Below are positions 18,477 through 27,654 of a stretch of DNA of 64,000 nucleotides, one piece after another (the stretch's first letter is position 1; every line of letters begins with the position of its first letter). The DNA is from Candidatus Puniceispirillum sp. GTDB taxonomy: Bacteria > Pseudomonadota > Alphaproteobacteria > Puniceispirillales > Puniceispirillaceae. The stretch is from contig JAOEUK010000001.1 in the NCBI GenBank assembly GCA_028382965.1, positions 1-64,000 on the forward strand. Reading direction: 5' to 3'. The notes beneath the pieces were generated by a model. It saw only the letters and a list, made by a program, of their open reading frames with translations. It searched no databases and had not been told where the DNA came from. The position numbers were made by a program, and so were the translations under genes.

Positions 18477-18683
18477 GCGTCATTCCCGAATCCCGGGCTC
18501 CCAATTTGAACCAGCCCAGATGGGCAAGGCCTGTGGTCTAAGATCATATGGTAAAAGAACCAATTAATCAGTGATTAATTAGCGAAATTCTGGCCACCTC
18601 TCAACCCTTAAACTCATGCAGCATCCAATTATTTCGATAAATTGCTTTGCGCAAAAGTGAAATATGTGATGAATTGCCGGAAG

Positions 18684-19436
18684 ATGGCAAAAAATAACAA
18701 AAAAATCATTATTATTCCTGCACGGTTTTCTGCAAAGCGCTTGCCCGGCAAGCCCCTTGCAGAGATTGGTGGAAAACCTATGATTCAGCTAGTTTGGGAA
18801 CGTGCGATGGAAGCTGATATTGCGCCAGTCTATGTTGCAACAGATCATCACGCCATTGTTGATGTTATAGAATCTGTGGGTGGCAAGGCCGTAATTACGA
18901 GGCCTGATCACCCTTCTGGGTCAGACCGCGTATATGAAGCCATCGAAAACATAGATCCTGACAAAACCATTACACAGATTCTAAATTTGCAAGGCGACCT
19001 TCCAGATTTGACGCCCGATATTCCGCATAAGCTGAGCGCTATTCTTGATCGCGGCACCACAGATCTGGCAACTCTTGTAACGCTGGCAAATCGCGAAGAG
19101 GCAGCCCGCCTCCAGATGGTCAAAGCGGTTGTAAGCTGGGAAGATGACAGCTTTGGAAGCGCACTTTATTTCAGCCGCGCCGCAGTTCCCAATGGCACTA
19201 GTACCCTTTGGCATCACATTGGCGTTTATGGCTGGCGCCGTGATGCGCTTGCCCGCTTTGTAAAACTTCCACCATCACCACTTGAACTGGCAGAGAAGCT
19301 TGAGCAGCTTCGTGCACTTGAAGCAGGTATGAGGATTACTGTTGGCAAAATTACCACTTCACCAGGCGGCATTGATACAATGGAAGATCTTGAAGCTGCG
19401 CGCATTCGGGCCACCGCGGCGCATCACAGCGATTGA
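18684..19436 (+). CDS. kdsB: 3-deoxy-manno-octulosonate cytidylyltransferase
   Basis: 250 residues, the usual KdsB length, from ATG 18684; ATG 18669 and TTG/GTG starts upstream are possible. Motifs include IIPARFSAKRLPGKPL for CTP binding, DHPSGSDRVYEA and NLQGDLPDL. It activates Kdo as CMP-Kdo for the lipopolysaccharide inner core, so the organism makes LPS. Divergent from the cytochrome gene. Confidence 0.9.
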   Translation: MAKNNKKIIIIPARFSAKRLPGKPLAEIGGKPMIQLVWERAMEADIAPVYVATDHHAIVDVIESVGGKAVITRPDHPSGSDRVYEAIENIDPDKTITQILNLQGDLPDLTPDIPHKLSAILDRGTTDLATLVTLANREEAARLQMVKAVVSWEDDSFGSALYFSRAAVPNGTSTLWHHIGVYGWRRDALARFVKLPPSPLELAEKLEQLRALEAGMRITVGKITTSPGGIDTMEDLEAARIRATAAHHSD

Positions 19437-19538
19437 CAGTACAACTAGGCCCCCGTAAAACGGCGCTAAACGCTTGGGTAGCTAAAAATTTTAACGTTTA
19501 GTTATTAGAGTCGCACATTTTTGGTAAAGGGGAACCCA

Positions 19539-20384
19539 ATGTCGGACCCAACTCATAAAATCGCCTTTCAAGGTGTGCCTGGAGCCTATTCACACATGTC
19601 ATGTCAGGCCGTGAAGCCAAATATGGAGGCTGTAGCTTGCGCTTCATTTGAAGACATGTTGACCGAAGTCAAAGAAGGCCGGAGCGGGTTGGCCATGGTA
19701 CCCGTGGAAAATTCTATCGCAGGCCGGGTTGCTGATATCCATCAGCTTTTACCATCTTCTGGTCTTTACATCATTGGCGAATATTTTCACAGAGTAAACC
19801 ACCACATCATGGCGCCCCATGGTGCCAAACTTGATAGCCTGACACATGTTCACAGCCACGCACAAGGCCTAGCACAATGCCGTGACCGTGTGAGACGACT
19901 TGGTTTGATTCCCGTCATACACGCCGATACTGCCGGAGCCGCAATGGATGTAGCCGCATCTGGCAACCTGAAAGTTGGTGCCATCGCATCTCGGTTAGCG
20001 GCCGAAATCTATGGTCTAGATATCTTATTTGAGTCGGCCGAAGATGATGCACACAACACCACTCGCTTTTTAATTATGTCAGCTTACCCTTCAATTCCTA
20101 AGCGCGGTGGCCGCATGATGACAACATTGGTGTTCCAGCTCCGAAGTGTGCCAGCTGCGATATATAAAGCCTTGGGTGGATTTGCAACAAACGGTATAAA
20201 TTTAACTAAACTTGAATCCTATATGCGTGCCGGTGTTTCAGAAAAGGCTCAATTCTATTTGGATGTTGAGGCACACATTGACGATCCGTCAATGCAGAAT
20301 GCATTGGACGAACTTCGATTTTATTGCAGCAAAGATGAGGTCCATGTACTAGGCACCTACCCTGCCAGCCTATCACGACCATAG
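19539..20384 (+). CDS. pheA: Prephenate dehydratase
   Basis: 281 residues, monofunctional (no chorismate mutase domain). KIAFQGVPGAYSH opens the catalytic domain, and NTTRFLIM carries the key Thr-Arg-Phe. The C-terminal ACT domain has NLTKLESYM, which in many alphaproteobacteria replaces ESRP; it would bind phenylalanine for feedback inhibition. ATG 19539 is supported by AAGGGGAA at 7 nt. It converts prephenate to phenylpyruvate. Confidence 0.9.
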   Translation: MSDPTHKIAFQGVPGAYSHMSCQAVKPNMEAVACASFEDMLTEVKEGRSGLAMVPVENSIAGRVADIHQLLPSSGLYIIGEYFHRVNHHIMAPHGAKLDSLTHVHSHAQGLAQCRDRVRRLGLIPVIHADTAGAAMDVAASGNLKVGAIASRLAAEIYGLDILFESAEDDAHNTTRFLIMSAYPSIPKRGGRMMTTLVFQLRSVPAAIYKALGGFATNGINLTKLESYMRAGVSEKAQFYLDVEAHIDDPSMQNALDELRFYCSKDEVHVLGTYPASLSRP

Positions 20385-20452
20385 AAATTCTTGGTAGAGG
20401 CCTGCTAGACTGTTTATTTGGAATAATCAGCCCAACTAATCACATAAAAAAC

Positions 20453-20481
20453 TTGTTCAAACAGCTGCTTTGTTTCATACA
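20453..20481 (+). promoter_or_regulatory. Promoter for SRP RNA
   Basis: TTGTTC, 17 bp, CATACA; the -10 box ends 9 bp before the first paired base of the SRP RNA, which fits a sigma70-type start at about 20488-20490. Confidence 0.5.
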
Positions 20482-20489
20482 GATAGACA

Positions 20490-20579
20490 GGAAGGCTGGA
20501 TGGGCGTTGCTCCTACCAATCCGGTCAGGTCCGAAAGGAAGCAGCCGCAGTAGAATGTTTACGGGTTGTCCAGTCTTCC
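20490..20579 (+). ncRNA. ffs: Signal recognition particle RNA, small bacterial type
   Basis: About 90 nt. The 5' arm (20490-20500) pairs with the 3' arm (20569-20579), with one G-U. The apical domain carries the conserved ggtcaggtccgaaaggaagcagcc-type sequence around 20523-20546, the Ffh-binding symmetric and asymmetric loops. It directs nascent membrane proteins to the translocon with Ffh and FtsY. Position just upstream of dnaX is common in alphaproteobacteria. Confidence 0.92.
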
Positions 20580-20753
20580 GCTAATTATTGGCGTTTATGG
20601 GTTGTACCTTGTTTGGGGTGGGCATTCATTGCTGTCCTCTGTTTTATAAGCAGACTAGAAAAACCATTCAAATGACAAACGCCAAACACACTAACCAGTC
20701 GGGCCTTGATTGTACTTCATGGCCATAAGAAAGAGATAGGTGTTTACCAGCCG

Positions 20754-22529
20754 ATGACTGACTCCGCTAAGGCAGCTTATCGCGTATTTGCACGCAAATA
20801 TCGTCCCAATACTTTTTCTGAATTGATTGGTCAGGATGCGGTTGTTCGCACGCTTAATAACGCTCTGGCGTTGGGGCGGCTAGCGCATGCCTTTGTGTTT
20901 ACTGGTGTGCGTGGTATTGGCAAAACATCGACCGCACGGCTTCTAGCAAAAGGATTGAACTGCATTGGAACTGATGGTTTTGGCACGGCAACACTGGAAC
21001 CATGCGGCGAGTGCGAACCCTGTCAGTCAATTGTAGCCGGACGCCATGTCGATGTATTGGAAATTGATGCAGCTAGCCATACCGGCGTTGATGACGCTCG
21101 TGAGATTATCGAGGGGGTTGGCTATCGTCCAGTTTCTGCGCGTTATAAAATTTACATAATTGATGAAGTTCACATGATGTCAAAAAGCGCATTTAATGCG
21201 CTGCTAAAAACCTTGGAAGAACCGCCAGACTCAGTAAAATTTATTTTTGCTACAACTGAAATTAGAAAAGTACCTGTGACCATTTTATCCCGGTGCCAGC
21301 GCTATGATTTACGGCGTGTTCCTTGTGCAATGTTGACCAAGCACCTTGGTATGGTTTGCGAGAAGGAATCAATTATCTCAGATCCAGATGCCCTTTCAGC
21401 CATTGCACGAGCTGCGGAAGGATCAGTGCGAGATGCCCTATCTTTGCTGGACCAAGCTGCTGCAATGACCGCAGATAAATTAACAAACGATCTAGTGGCT
21501 GATATGCTTGGACGACCGGGCCGTAACGAATCTCAAATCATTCTCACCACCGCATTAGCTGGCGACTGTGTGACCGCACTTGCCACTTTTGAGACGGCTT
21601 ATAACCGCGGTGCCGAGCCAGAAATGGTGATCTCTGATCTTCTTGATTTGATCCATTTGGCAAGCATGCAGGCCGCTGGTGGCAGCAATGAAGACCGCAT
21701 TGAAGCTGAGCATATGATGTTGACAAATCTTGCTGAAATTGGAATTGCGCGTCTTGGACGGGCATGGCAGCTGCTGTTGAAGGGACACACTGAGATAGCA
21801 CAAGCTCCAAACCCTGCAGCCGCTTGCGAAATGCTAATTATACGATTAGCCTATGCAGCTCAAATGCCTTCCCCAGGTGAATTAATTCAAAAATTGTCAA
21901 AAGTAGTTAGTGCGCAACCAGCCACAAAGCAAACTACCCACTCACTTCAAAAGGCGCCTAGCGAACCTTTGCCGCCACTAAACTCAGAAGCCACAAGACA
22001 GACAATTAAGACACTGGACGAACCAAATAGCCCAGCCCAATCAAACACACAACTGCCAGCGCTAGAACCGCAAGATTCAGCTATAGTCAAGCTAAACACG
22101 CTTGAAAAACTCGTTGATCTTGCTGAAACTAATGGTGAAATGCTGCTTGCAGCGCGCATTCGCAGTCATGTACAGCTAGTATCACTAAAACCAGGAAATT
22201 TGCAGATTACCCTTGTTGGAGCAGCACCCGACCAATTAGCTGGCGACATTGCACATTATCTTAGCCAGTGGACGAACCAACGCTGGCTTGTTTCATTGTC
22301 TGAGTTTGGTGGTGAAAAAACCCTTGCTGAACAACAGCTTGATTCTGATGAAAAGCTGCGTAAAACGATTGTCAGCGAGCCCTTGATAGTCCGCATCTTA
22401 GATATATTTCCAGGTGCCAAAATTGATGAAATTAAAAGCCCAGGCAACACAATAGCTTCGGCCGCTGACAGTAGTGACAAAACACTTTTATTAACAGAAA
22501 TAAGTGAGGCGGAGGAAATGTCAGGATAA
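20754..22529 (+). CDS. dnaX: DNA polymerase III subunits gamma/tau
   Basis: 591 residues from ATG 20754 (the frame extends to TTG 20706). AAA+ ATPase of the clamp loader: RVFARKYRPNTFSELIGQ, Walker A GVRGIGKTSTA, a four-Cys zinc module (CGECEPC), DEVHMMSK and the SRC sensor in SRCQRYDLRR. A Pro/Gln-rich linker at about 400-450 precedes a C-terminal tau-like domain. I saw no classical A-AAA-AAG frameshift heptamer, so a separate gamma product is not evident. It overlaps ybaB by one base (TAATG). Confidence 0.95.
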   Translation: MTDSAKAAYRVFARKYRPNTFSELIGQDAVVRTLNNALALGRLAHAFVFTGVRGIGKTSTARLLAKGLNCIGTDGFGTATLEPCGECEPCQSIVAGRHVDVLEIDAASHTGVDDAREIIEGVGYRPVSARYKIYIIDEVHMMSKSAFNALLKTLEEPPDSVKFIFATTEIRKVPVTILSRCQRYDLRRVPCAMLTKHLGMVCEKESIISDPDALSAIARAAEGSVRDALSLLDQAAAMTADKLTNDLVADMLGRPGRNESQIILTTALAGDCVTALATFETAYNRGAEPEMVISDLLDLIHLASMQAAGGSNEDRIEAEHMMLTNLAEIGIARLGRAWQLLLKGHTEIAQAPNPAAACEMLIIRLAYAAQMPSPGELIQKLSKVVSAQPATKQTTHSLQKAPSEPLPPLNSEATRQTIKTLDEPNSPAQSNTQLPALEPQDSAIVKLNTLEKLVDLAETNGEMLLAARIRSHVQLVSLKPGNLQITLVGAAPDQLAGDIAHYLSQWTNQRWLVSLSEFGGEKTLAEQQLDSDEKLRKTIVSEPLIVRILDIFPGAKIDEIKSPGNTIASAADSSDKTLLLTEISEAEEMSG

Positions 22530-22852
22530 TGCGAAACATAGTGGGCATGATGAACAAAGTACAGGAAATGCAAGACCAGCTAAAGGTAATGCAAGGTGAT
22601 CTTGCAGCGATGGAATTTACGGCCCTTGTTGGTAACGGCGTAGTGAGTGCAACTGTCACCGGTAATGGCAAACTGACAAAGTTAAAGCTTGATCCAAATA
22701 CATTAAGATCAGGTGACACCAAAATGCTGGCAGATATGATTTGCCTTGCCACAAACAACGCGCACGATCAAGCCACTGATGAAAAAGCCAGAATGATGAA
22801 ACAAATTACTGGTGACTTGCCTCTGCCGCCAGGAATGAATTTACCTTTTTAA
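22529..22852 (+). CDS. ybaB: YbaB/EbfC nucleoid-associated protein
   Basis: 107 residues, full length. Start overlaps the dnaX stop (TAATG). The N-terminal helix NIVGMMNKVQEMQDQLKVMQ and the central VSATVTGNGKLTKLKLDP strand pattern are typical of the dimeric tweezers-like DNA-binding family. It sits in the conserved dnaX-ybaB-recR operon and is thought to bind and organise DNA. Confidence 0.93.
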   Translation: MRNIVGMMNKVQEMQDQLKVMQGDLAAMEFTALVGNGVVSATVTGNGKLTKLKLDPNTLRSGDTKMLADMICLATNNAHDQATDEKARMMKQITGDLPLPPGMNLPF

Positions 22853-22853
22853 G

Positions 22854-23450
22854 ATGCATAATTTATTAGAAAACCTAATTCGTAAACTTGGCCGTCTTCC
22901 AGGGCTTGGGCCACGTTCAGCGAGGCGAACAGTTCTATTTTTGCTAAAGAACCGTGACCGCTTGATGCTTCCCCTTGCCATGGAATTGCATGATGTAGCT
23001 GGCAGAGTCCGGTCCTGTGTCGATTGCGGCAATCTAGATGTTGTCAACCAATGTAGTATTTGCAGTGATAGCCAGCGTGACCGAAGTCGCATTTGTGTAG
23101 TTGAAGATGTTGGCGATCTATGGGCTATGGAACGCGCAGCGGTTTATCGGGGACTTTATCATGTGCTAGGAGGCACTCTTAGCGCACTAGATGGACGAGG
23201 ACCAGAAGATTTGCATATTGGCCGGCTGCTCCAGCGCGCCAAATCAGCCAATATGCAAGAGGTCATTTTAGCACTGTCCGCAACCGTCGACGGACAAACA
23301 ACCGCGCATTATATTGGCGAAAAACTCGCCAATATGCCACTCGAAATTACCCGTTTGGCACATGGTATGCCAGTTGGGGGTGAGTTAGACTATTTAGATG
23401 ATGGCACTCTAGCCCAGGCTCTAAAAGCCCGCGCCAAATTGGAAATTTGA
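22854..23450 (+). CDS. recR: Recombination mediator RecR
   Basis: 198 residues. A helix-hairpin-helix (KLGRLPGLGPRSARR) leads into a C4 zinc finger (CVDCGNLDVVNQCSIC) and a Toprim domain (ICVVEDVGDLWAME). It works with RecO/RecF to load RecA at gaps. Starts 1 bp after the ybaB stop; last gene of the operon. Confidence 0.95.
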   Translation: MHNLLENLIRKLGRLPGLGPRSARRTVLFLLKNRDRLMLPLAMELHDVAGRVRSCVDCGNLDVVNQCSICSDSQRDRSRICVVEDVGDLWAMERAAVYRGLYHVLGGTLSALDGRGPEDLHIGRLLQRAKSANMQEVILALSATVDGQTTAHYIGEKLANMPLEITRLAHGMPVGGELDYLDDGTLAQALKARAKLEI

Positions 23451-23515
23451 GAGGGAAATTATAACATTTATCTATTTAGCAGATTTTTTGATATGTTTCA
23501 TTTCTGGTTAAATAT

Positions 23516-24583
23516 CTAACTAAGCAGATCAGGTTTTTGCGGAGTAGAGGTGGCCTCTTCAACATCTAAAACGTCAATTTCATCAATTTTTTCACCGCGT
23601 GATATGATCTTGCGCGTTGACGTTTGAATATCAGAAATATCACGTTCCGCTTGGGAAAAGTGCGTAGCAAGCTTTACAACTCGATCCTCAAGGCGTTGCA
23701 CATCCTTCATCATCAGGTCAACCTGATTTTGGATCAATCCTGCAGCCTCATGCATCCGCGCATCGCGCAAAACAGCCCTAACCGTGTGCAGCAGGAGCAT
23801 TAAATTGTCCGGTCCCGCCATGTAAACACAAGCTTTACGGCTTGCTTCCACTAGCTTGGGAAGTTGAATATTGATTTCAGCATATACCGACTCAGACGGC
23901 AAAAATAAAATAGCACTTTCAGCTGTTTCACCAGGGATAATATATTTCTCAGCAATATCTTTGATATGTTTTTTTACATCACTTTCCAGCAACCGGCGGG
24001 CTACTTCCCGTTCAGTTTCATTCGCAGCATCAGTCAATTTTCGAAACGCCTCTAGCGGGAATTTTGAGTCAATACAGATTGGCCCTGGAGGATTCGGTAG
24101 CTGTAATAAACAATCAACCCGTTTTCCATTCCCAAGCGTCACCTGAAAATTAAAAGCATTTTCAGGCAAAGCATCGCGCACAAGATTTTCTAACTGCACT
24201 TCGCCAAAGCTACCACGTGCTTGCTTATTGGACATAATGTTCTGAAGTTGAGTGACTTGACTGGACAAAGCAGAAATATGCTTATTCGCCTCAGTAATCA
24301 CCGCTAGTTTTTCTGCCATGCCTGTAAGTGAGTTAGTAGTGCGCTCGCTCTGATCACGAATCGATTGTTCCAACCGGTTGCTTACCCGGCTCTCACTTTG
24401 TGCCATTTGTTCCGCAATCAGTCGCTGTAGTTCATTCGACTGTGCTGCCATTTGTGATAACTGGCCGCGTAATTCGGCAAAACTTTGGCCATGATCTGAA
24501 ATTTTTTGTCGCCAGAATGTCACCACTGCTATAGTGGTAGCCGCAAGCATCAACGCAATCAGGATCATTTCTAAATTAGTCAT
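23516..24583 (-). CDS. rmuC: RmuC-family DNA recombination protein
   Basis: 355 residues. One N-terminal membrane helix (about 6-24), a coiled coil (about 30-125), then the RmuC nuclease-like domain with IDSKFPLEAF and LFLPSESVYAEI. E. coli RmuC limits inversions between short inverted repeats; the domain is related to restriction-endonuclease folds. Convergent with recR, with a 65-bp gap. Confidence 0.9.
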   Translation of the reverse strand: MTNLEMILIALMLAATTIAVVTFWRQKISDHGQSFAELRGQLSQMAAQSNELQRLIAEQMAQSESRVSNRLEQSIRDQSERTTNSLTGMAEKLAVITEANKHISALSSQVTQLQNIMSNKQARGSFGEVQLENLVRDALPENAFNFQVTLGNGKRVDCLLQLPNPPGPICIDSKFPLEAFRKLTDAANETEREVARRLLESDVKKHIKDIAEKYIIPGETAESAILFLPSESVYAEINIQLPKLVEASRKACVYMAGPDNLMLLLHTVRAVLRDARMHEAAGLIQNQVDLMMKDVQRLEDRVVKLATHFSQAERDISDIQTSTRKIISRGEKIDEIDVLDVEEATSTPQKPDLLS

Positions 24584-24781
24584 TAACGTTACCTTTTAAG
24601 CCTCTTGCTACCCGACACTGTTACTCCACCGGCCTAGTTTTCCACCGTAGCAACTTGACTGCAACGACACCATCTTCTAATTCATGGAAGATTGAGAAAC
24701 GAGGCCATCAGCACAGCGGCAATCAGATACCCATGCCTGAACACTACTGACGGCTAAAATGACATTTAGGGATATGCATTC

Positions 24782-25312
24782 ATGCCAGTCACAGCCAAGC
24801 TTATGCCAATAATTAAAATGCCTGACCCCATCTTGCGGCGGACTGCAATGCCAGTTTCCGAAATCACCGACGGCACACGCCAGTTACTTGATGATATGAC
24901 GGCTACCATGTATGACGCACCCGGAATCGGCCTTGCAGCGCCACAAGTAAATATCAGTCAGCGAATCATTGTCATGGATTGTGGCAAAGATGACGACTCA
25001 AAATTAATTAAGATGGTTAATCCAGAAATTATTGATGTATCAGAAGCTCATACCCTTTTGGAAGAAGGCTGCCTTTCAATTCCCGACCAAACCGCTGATG
25101 TTGAACGCCCAGCCGAAGTAAAAGTGCAATATTTAGACGAAAATGGAGTAAGCCAGTCAATTGTAGCTAACGATCTTCTGGCTGCATGTGTTCAACATGA
25201 AATTGACCATTTGAACGGAGTGCTGTTTATTGATCATATATCCCGATTAAAGCGAGACATGATTTTAAGGCGAATTATGAAAGAAACACGTCAATCAACT
25301 TTAAAAAACTAG
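24782..25312 (+). CDS. def: Peptide deformylase
   Basis: 176 residues with all three signature motifs: GIGLAAPQV, EEGCLSIP (metal Cys) and QHEIDHLNG (metal His and catalytic Glu). It removes the formyl group from nascent N-terminal Met. Directly followed by fmt and truA, one base apart from fmt, forming a formylation/deformylation operon. Confidence 0.96.
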   Translation: MPVTAKLMPIIKMPDPILRRTAMPVSEITDGTRQLLDDMTATMYDAPGIGLAAPQVNISQRIIVMDCGKDDDSKLIKMVNPEIIDVSEAHTLLEEGCLSIPDQTADVERPAEVKVQYLDENGVSQSIVANDLLAACVQHEIDHLNGVLFIDHISRLKRDMILRRIMKETRQSTLKN

Positions 25313-25313
25313 G

Positions 25314-26342
25314 ATGGCTCCAGCAATGTATGCCTCTCATTCAGCCACGATGCTAGACCGAGGCAAAGCGCAAACTCACGGCTCACGACCAAAACTTCGA
25401 ATTGTATTTATGGGCAGCCCAGCATTTGCAATTCCATGCCTCGATCGCTTAATCAGAACCCATAGGGTGTGTGCGGTATACAGTCAGCCAGCAAAAAAAT
25501 CGGGACGTGGCATGAAAATGACACCAGTACCTGTAGCCAGTCATGCCATAAAAATGGGGCTTCCTTTATTTACCCCAGGTAGTCTAAAACCTGAGGATAT
25601 AGAGGCCCAACTTATCAGCCACCGTGCTGACCTGTTTGTTGTGGTAGCCTACGGATTACTACTGCCGGCTGCCATATTGGCAATCCCACATTTTGGCTGT
25701 TTGAATGGTCATGCCTCATTGCTTCCACGCTGGCGTGGGGCCTCGCCAATCCAGCGTGCGATTGAAGCTGGTGATACCGAAACTGGTATATCGGCAATGC
25801 TGATGGAAAAAGGGCTTGATACTGGCCCTTTAGTGGACGTTAGTCGCATTGGAATCACCAAAACCGAAACTGCAGGCAGCCTGCATGACCGCCTTTCTAA
25901 GCTGACCGCATCGTGTCTTGGAACAGTTGTTGATACAGCGCCTGACAGCCTTGCCTCACCAACTCCACAATCTGAAGACAAGGTAACTTATGCGGCCAAG
26001 ATCATACCTGAAGAAACAATGATTGACTGGACCCGCCCTGCCACTAGCCTCGATTATCATATTCGTGCCTTTGCTCCCTATCCTAGTGCATGGTGTAATG
26101 GACCAAAAGGACGGCTCCGCATCCTGCAAGCGCGGCACATTCAACTCCCTAAAAACACTATAAATAAAAAATTTGGTAGGTTCTTGGGCCAACATAGTGA
26201 CGGGTCCATGATAATAAGCTGCGGGATTGATGCCCTGGCAATTAGCCGCCTCCAACCAGCTGGGAAAAAAGCAATGGCAGCAGATGATTTTCTGAATGGG
26301 GCGGGGTTGAAAATTAATGATATTCTCAATCCAGAAGGGTAA
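25314..26342 (+). CDS. fmt: Methionyl-tRNA formyltransferase
   Basis: The formyltransferase domain starts at KLRIVFMGSPAFAIP; the 10-formyl-THF and catalytic motif NGHASLLPRWRGASPIQRAI has the Asn-His pair. A C-terminal OB-like domain follows. An N-terminal extension of about 28 residues precedes the conserved start; ATG 25326, spaced well from AGGA at 25311, may be the true start. It formylates Met-tRNAfMet and acts with the preceding def. Confidence 0.95.
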   Translation: MAPAMYASHSATMLDRGKAQTHGSRPKLRIVFMGSPAFAIPCLDRLIRTHRVCAVYSQPAKKSGRGMKMTPVPVASHAIKMGLPLFTPGSLKPEDIEAQLISHRADLFVVVAYGLLLPAAILAIPHFGCLNGHASLLPRWRGASPIQRAIEAGDTETGISAMLMEKGLDTGPLVDVSRIGITKTETAGSLHDRLSKLTASCLGTVVDTAPDSLASPTPQSEDKVTYAAKIIPEETMIDWTRPATSLDYHIRAFAPYPSAWCNGPKGRLRILQARHIQLPKNTINKKFGRFLGQHSDGSMIISCGIDALAISRLQPAGKKAMAADDFLNGAGLKINDILNPEG

Positions 26343-26353
26343 AAAGAGTATCC

Positions 26354-27118
26354 ATGACACGGCGCATCCTAATTAGAATCGAATATGATGGTGGTCCCTT
26401 TGTTGGGTGGCAACGCCAAATTAATGGTCCAAGCGTGCAGGCTACGATTGAAGATGCTGCTCAAGCTTTTATTCATAAACCAACAATTGTTGCTGGGGCG
26501 GGACGCACTGATGCAGGTGTGCATGCAACAGGTCAAGCAGCCCATCTCGAAGTTCCAAAAAAATTCAACGCAAACCGAGTAATGGAAGCTCTAAATGCGC
26601 ACCTAACATCGGTGCCAATAACAATTCTCAACGCAACTGAGGTGCCCTATGACTTTCATGCACGTTTCAGCGCAACAGGCCGTCGCTACCTCTACCGCAT
26701 TTTGCCAAGACGTCAAGCACCGGCATTGAATTTTGGCCGTGTTTGGCATCACAAGCACCATTTAGACTTAAAACTTATGAAAATTGCTGCCAAACATTTT
26801 CTTGGCCAGCATGATTTTACTAGTTTTCGTGCAAGCAAGTGTCAGGCAGAATCACCAGTCCGTACTCTTAATCAGCTAAACGTTGAATTAATTGGCGATG
26901 AAATCCACATTTATGCTGAAGCACGTTCATTTCTTCACCACCAAATACGCAACATAGCTGGCACACTAACCCTTGTTGGTAGAAAAAAATGGCATCCTGA
27001 CGATGTAAATCTTGCCCTTAAAGCGGCTCACCGCAGTGCAGCTGGTCCCACTGCACCAGCTCATGGCTTATACCTTATTGGCGTCGACTACCCCTCAGTT
27101 TATAAGAGCCGTGACTGA
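26354..27118 (+). CDS. truA: tRNA pseudouridine(38-40) synthase
   Basis: 254 residues. RILIRIEYDGGPFVGWQRQ opens the protein and AGRTDAGVHATGQ holds the catalytic Asp. It converts U38-U40 of the tRNA anticodon arm to pseudouridine. Third gene of def-fmt-truA. Its 3' end overlaps the convergent membrane protein gene by 19 bp. Confidence 0.95.
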   Translation: MTRRILIRIEYDGGPFVGWQRQINGPSVQATIEDAAQAFIHKPTIVAGAGRTDAGVHATGQAAHLEVPKKFNANRVMEALNAHLTSVPITILNATEVPYDFHARFSATGRRYLYRILPRRQAPALNFGRVWHHKHHLDLKLMKIAAKHFLGQHDFTSFRASKCQAESPVRTLNQLNVELIGDEIHIYAEARSFLHHQIRNIAGTLTLVGRKKWHPDDVNLALKAAHRSAAGPTAPAHGLYLIGVDYPSVYKSRD

Positions 27119-27654
27119 AGTGCATAAAGCATCCCTACATCGACCGCAAATGATATGGCAATAAATCCAGCAGCTACCCAGCCACCTTTGCCAACAATGT
27201 CTCGGCCCATTCGCCACAACCAATAGCATGTCCAAATTGCAATCAATAAAATAAGCATCATAACACTCTGATCACCCGTCATTACAACAATATTTTGGAC
27301 GATGCCACCAAGTAACTGTTGCAAATTTTCAATCCATAAGAAAGGAACTACAAAGGGAAGAAGCTTTGTGGGCCGATCAATAGCTTTTAAGAAAAAATCA
27401 AATAATAAAACTAGCAAAATAATGCCAACAAATTGGAGTAGTAACGCAGATGCAAACAATTCAGGAGATGTCTCAAGCGCAGGATAAATTGTTACCAATA
27501 CAGTAAAAATTAACGAGGCTATTATAGCCTGCCATAATCCTTGTGAACTCGCATCATAGCTTCCAATTGCAGGCCTGCGTCCAAGTAAGACAAGAATAGT
27601 TACACGTACCATCGCCAACAATGCCGATGGAGACAGGTTAGGAAATTGTAGCAT
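27100..27654 (-). CDS. Conserved-looking membrane protein of unknown function
   Basis: 184 residues with about five membrane helices, distributed like the Yip1-type domain but without a diagnostic motif. The start directly abuts dapE (shared base at 27654) so it is probably the last gene of the argB-dapD-dapE side. It overlaps truA convergently by 19 bp. I do not recognise a specific family. Confidence 0.75.
   Translation of the reverse strand: MLQFPNLSPSALLAMVRVTILVLLGRRPAIGSYDASSQGLWQAIIASLIFTVLVTIYPALETSPELFASALLLQFVGIILLVLLFDFFLKAIDRPTKLLPFVVPFLWIENLQQLLGGIVQNIVVMTGDQSVMMLILLIAIWTCYWLWRMGRDIVGKGGWVAAGFIAISFAVDVGMLYALQSRLL

Noticed and set aside
20754-22529. dnaX programmed frameshift producing gamma
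   Set aside because: No slippery heptamer followed by a stem-loop was seen; it cannot be claimed.
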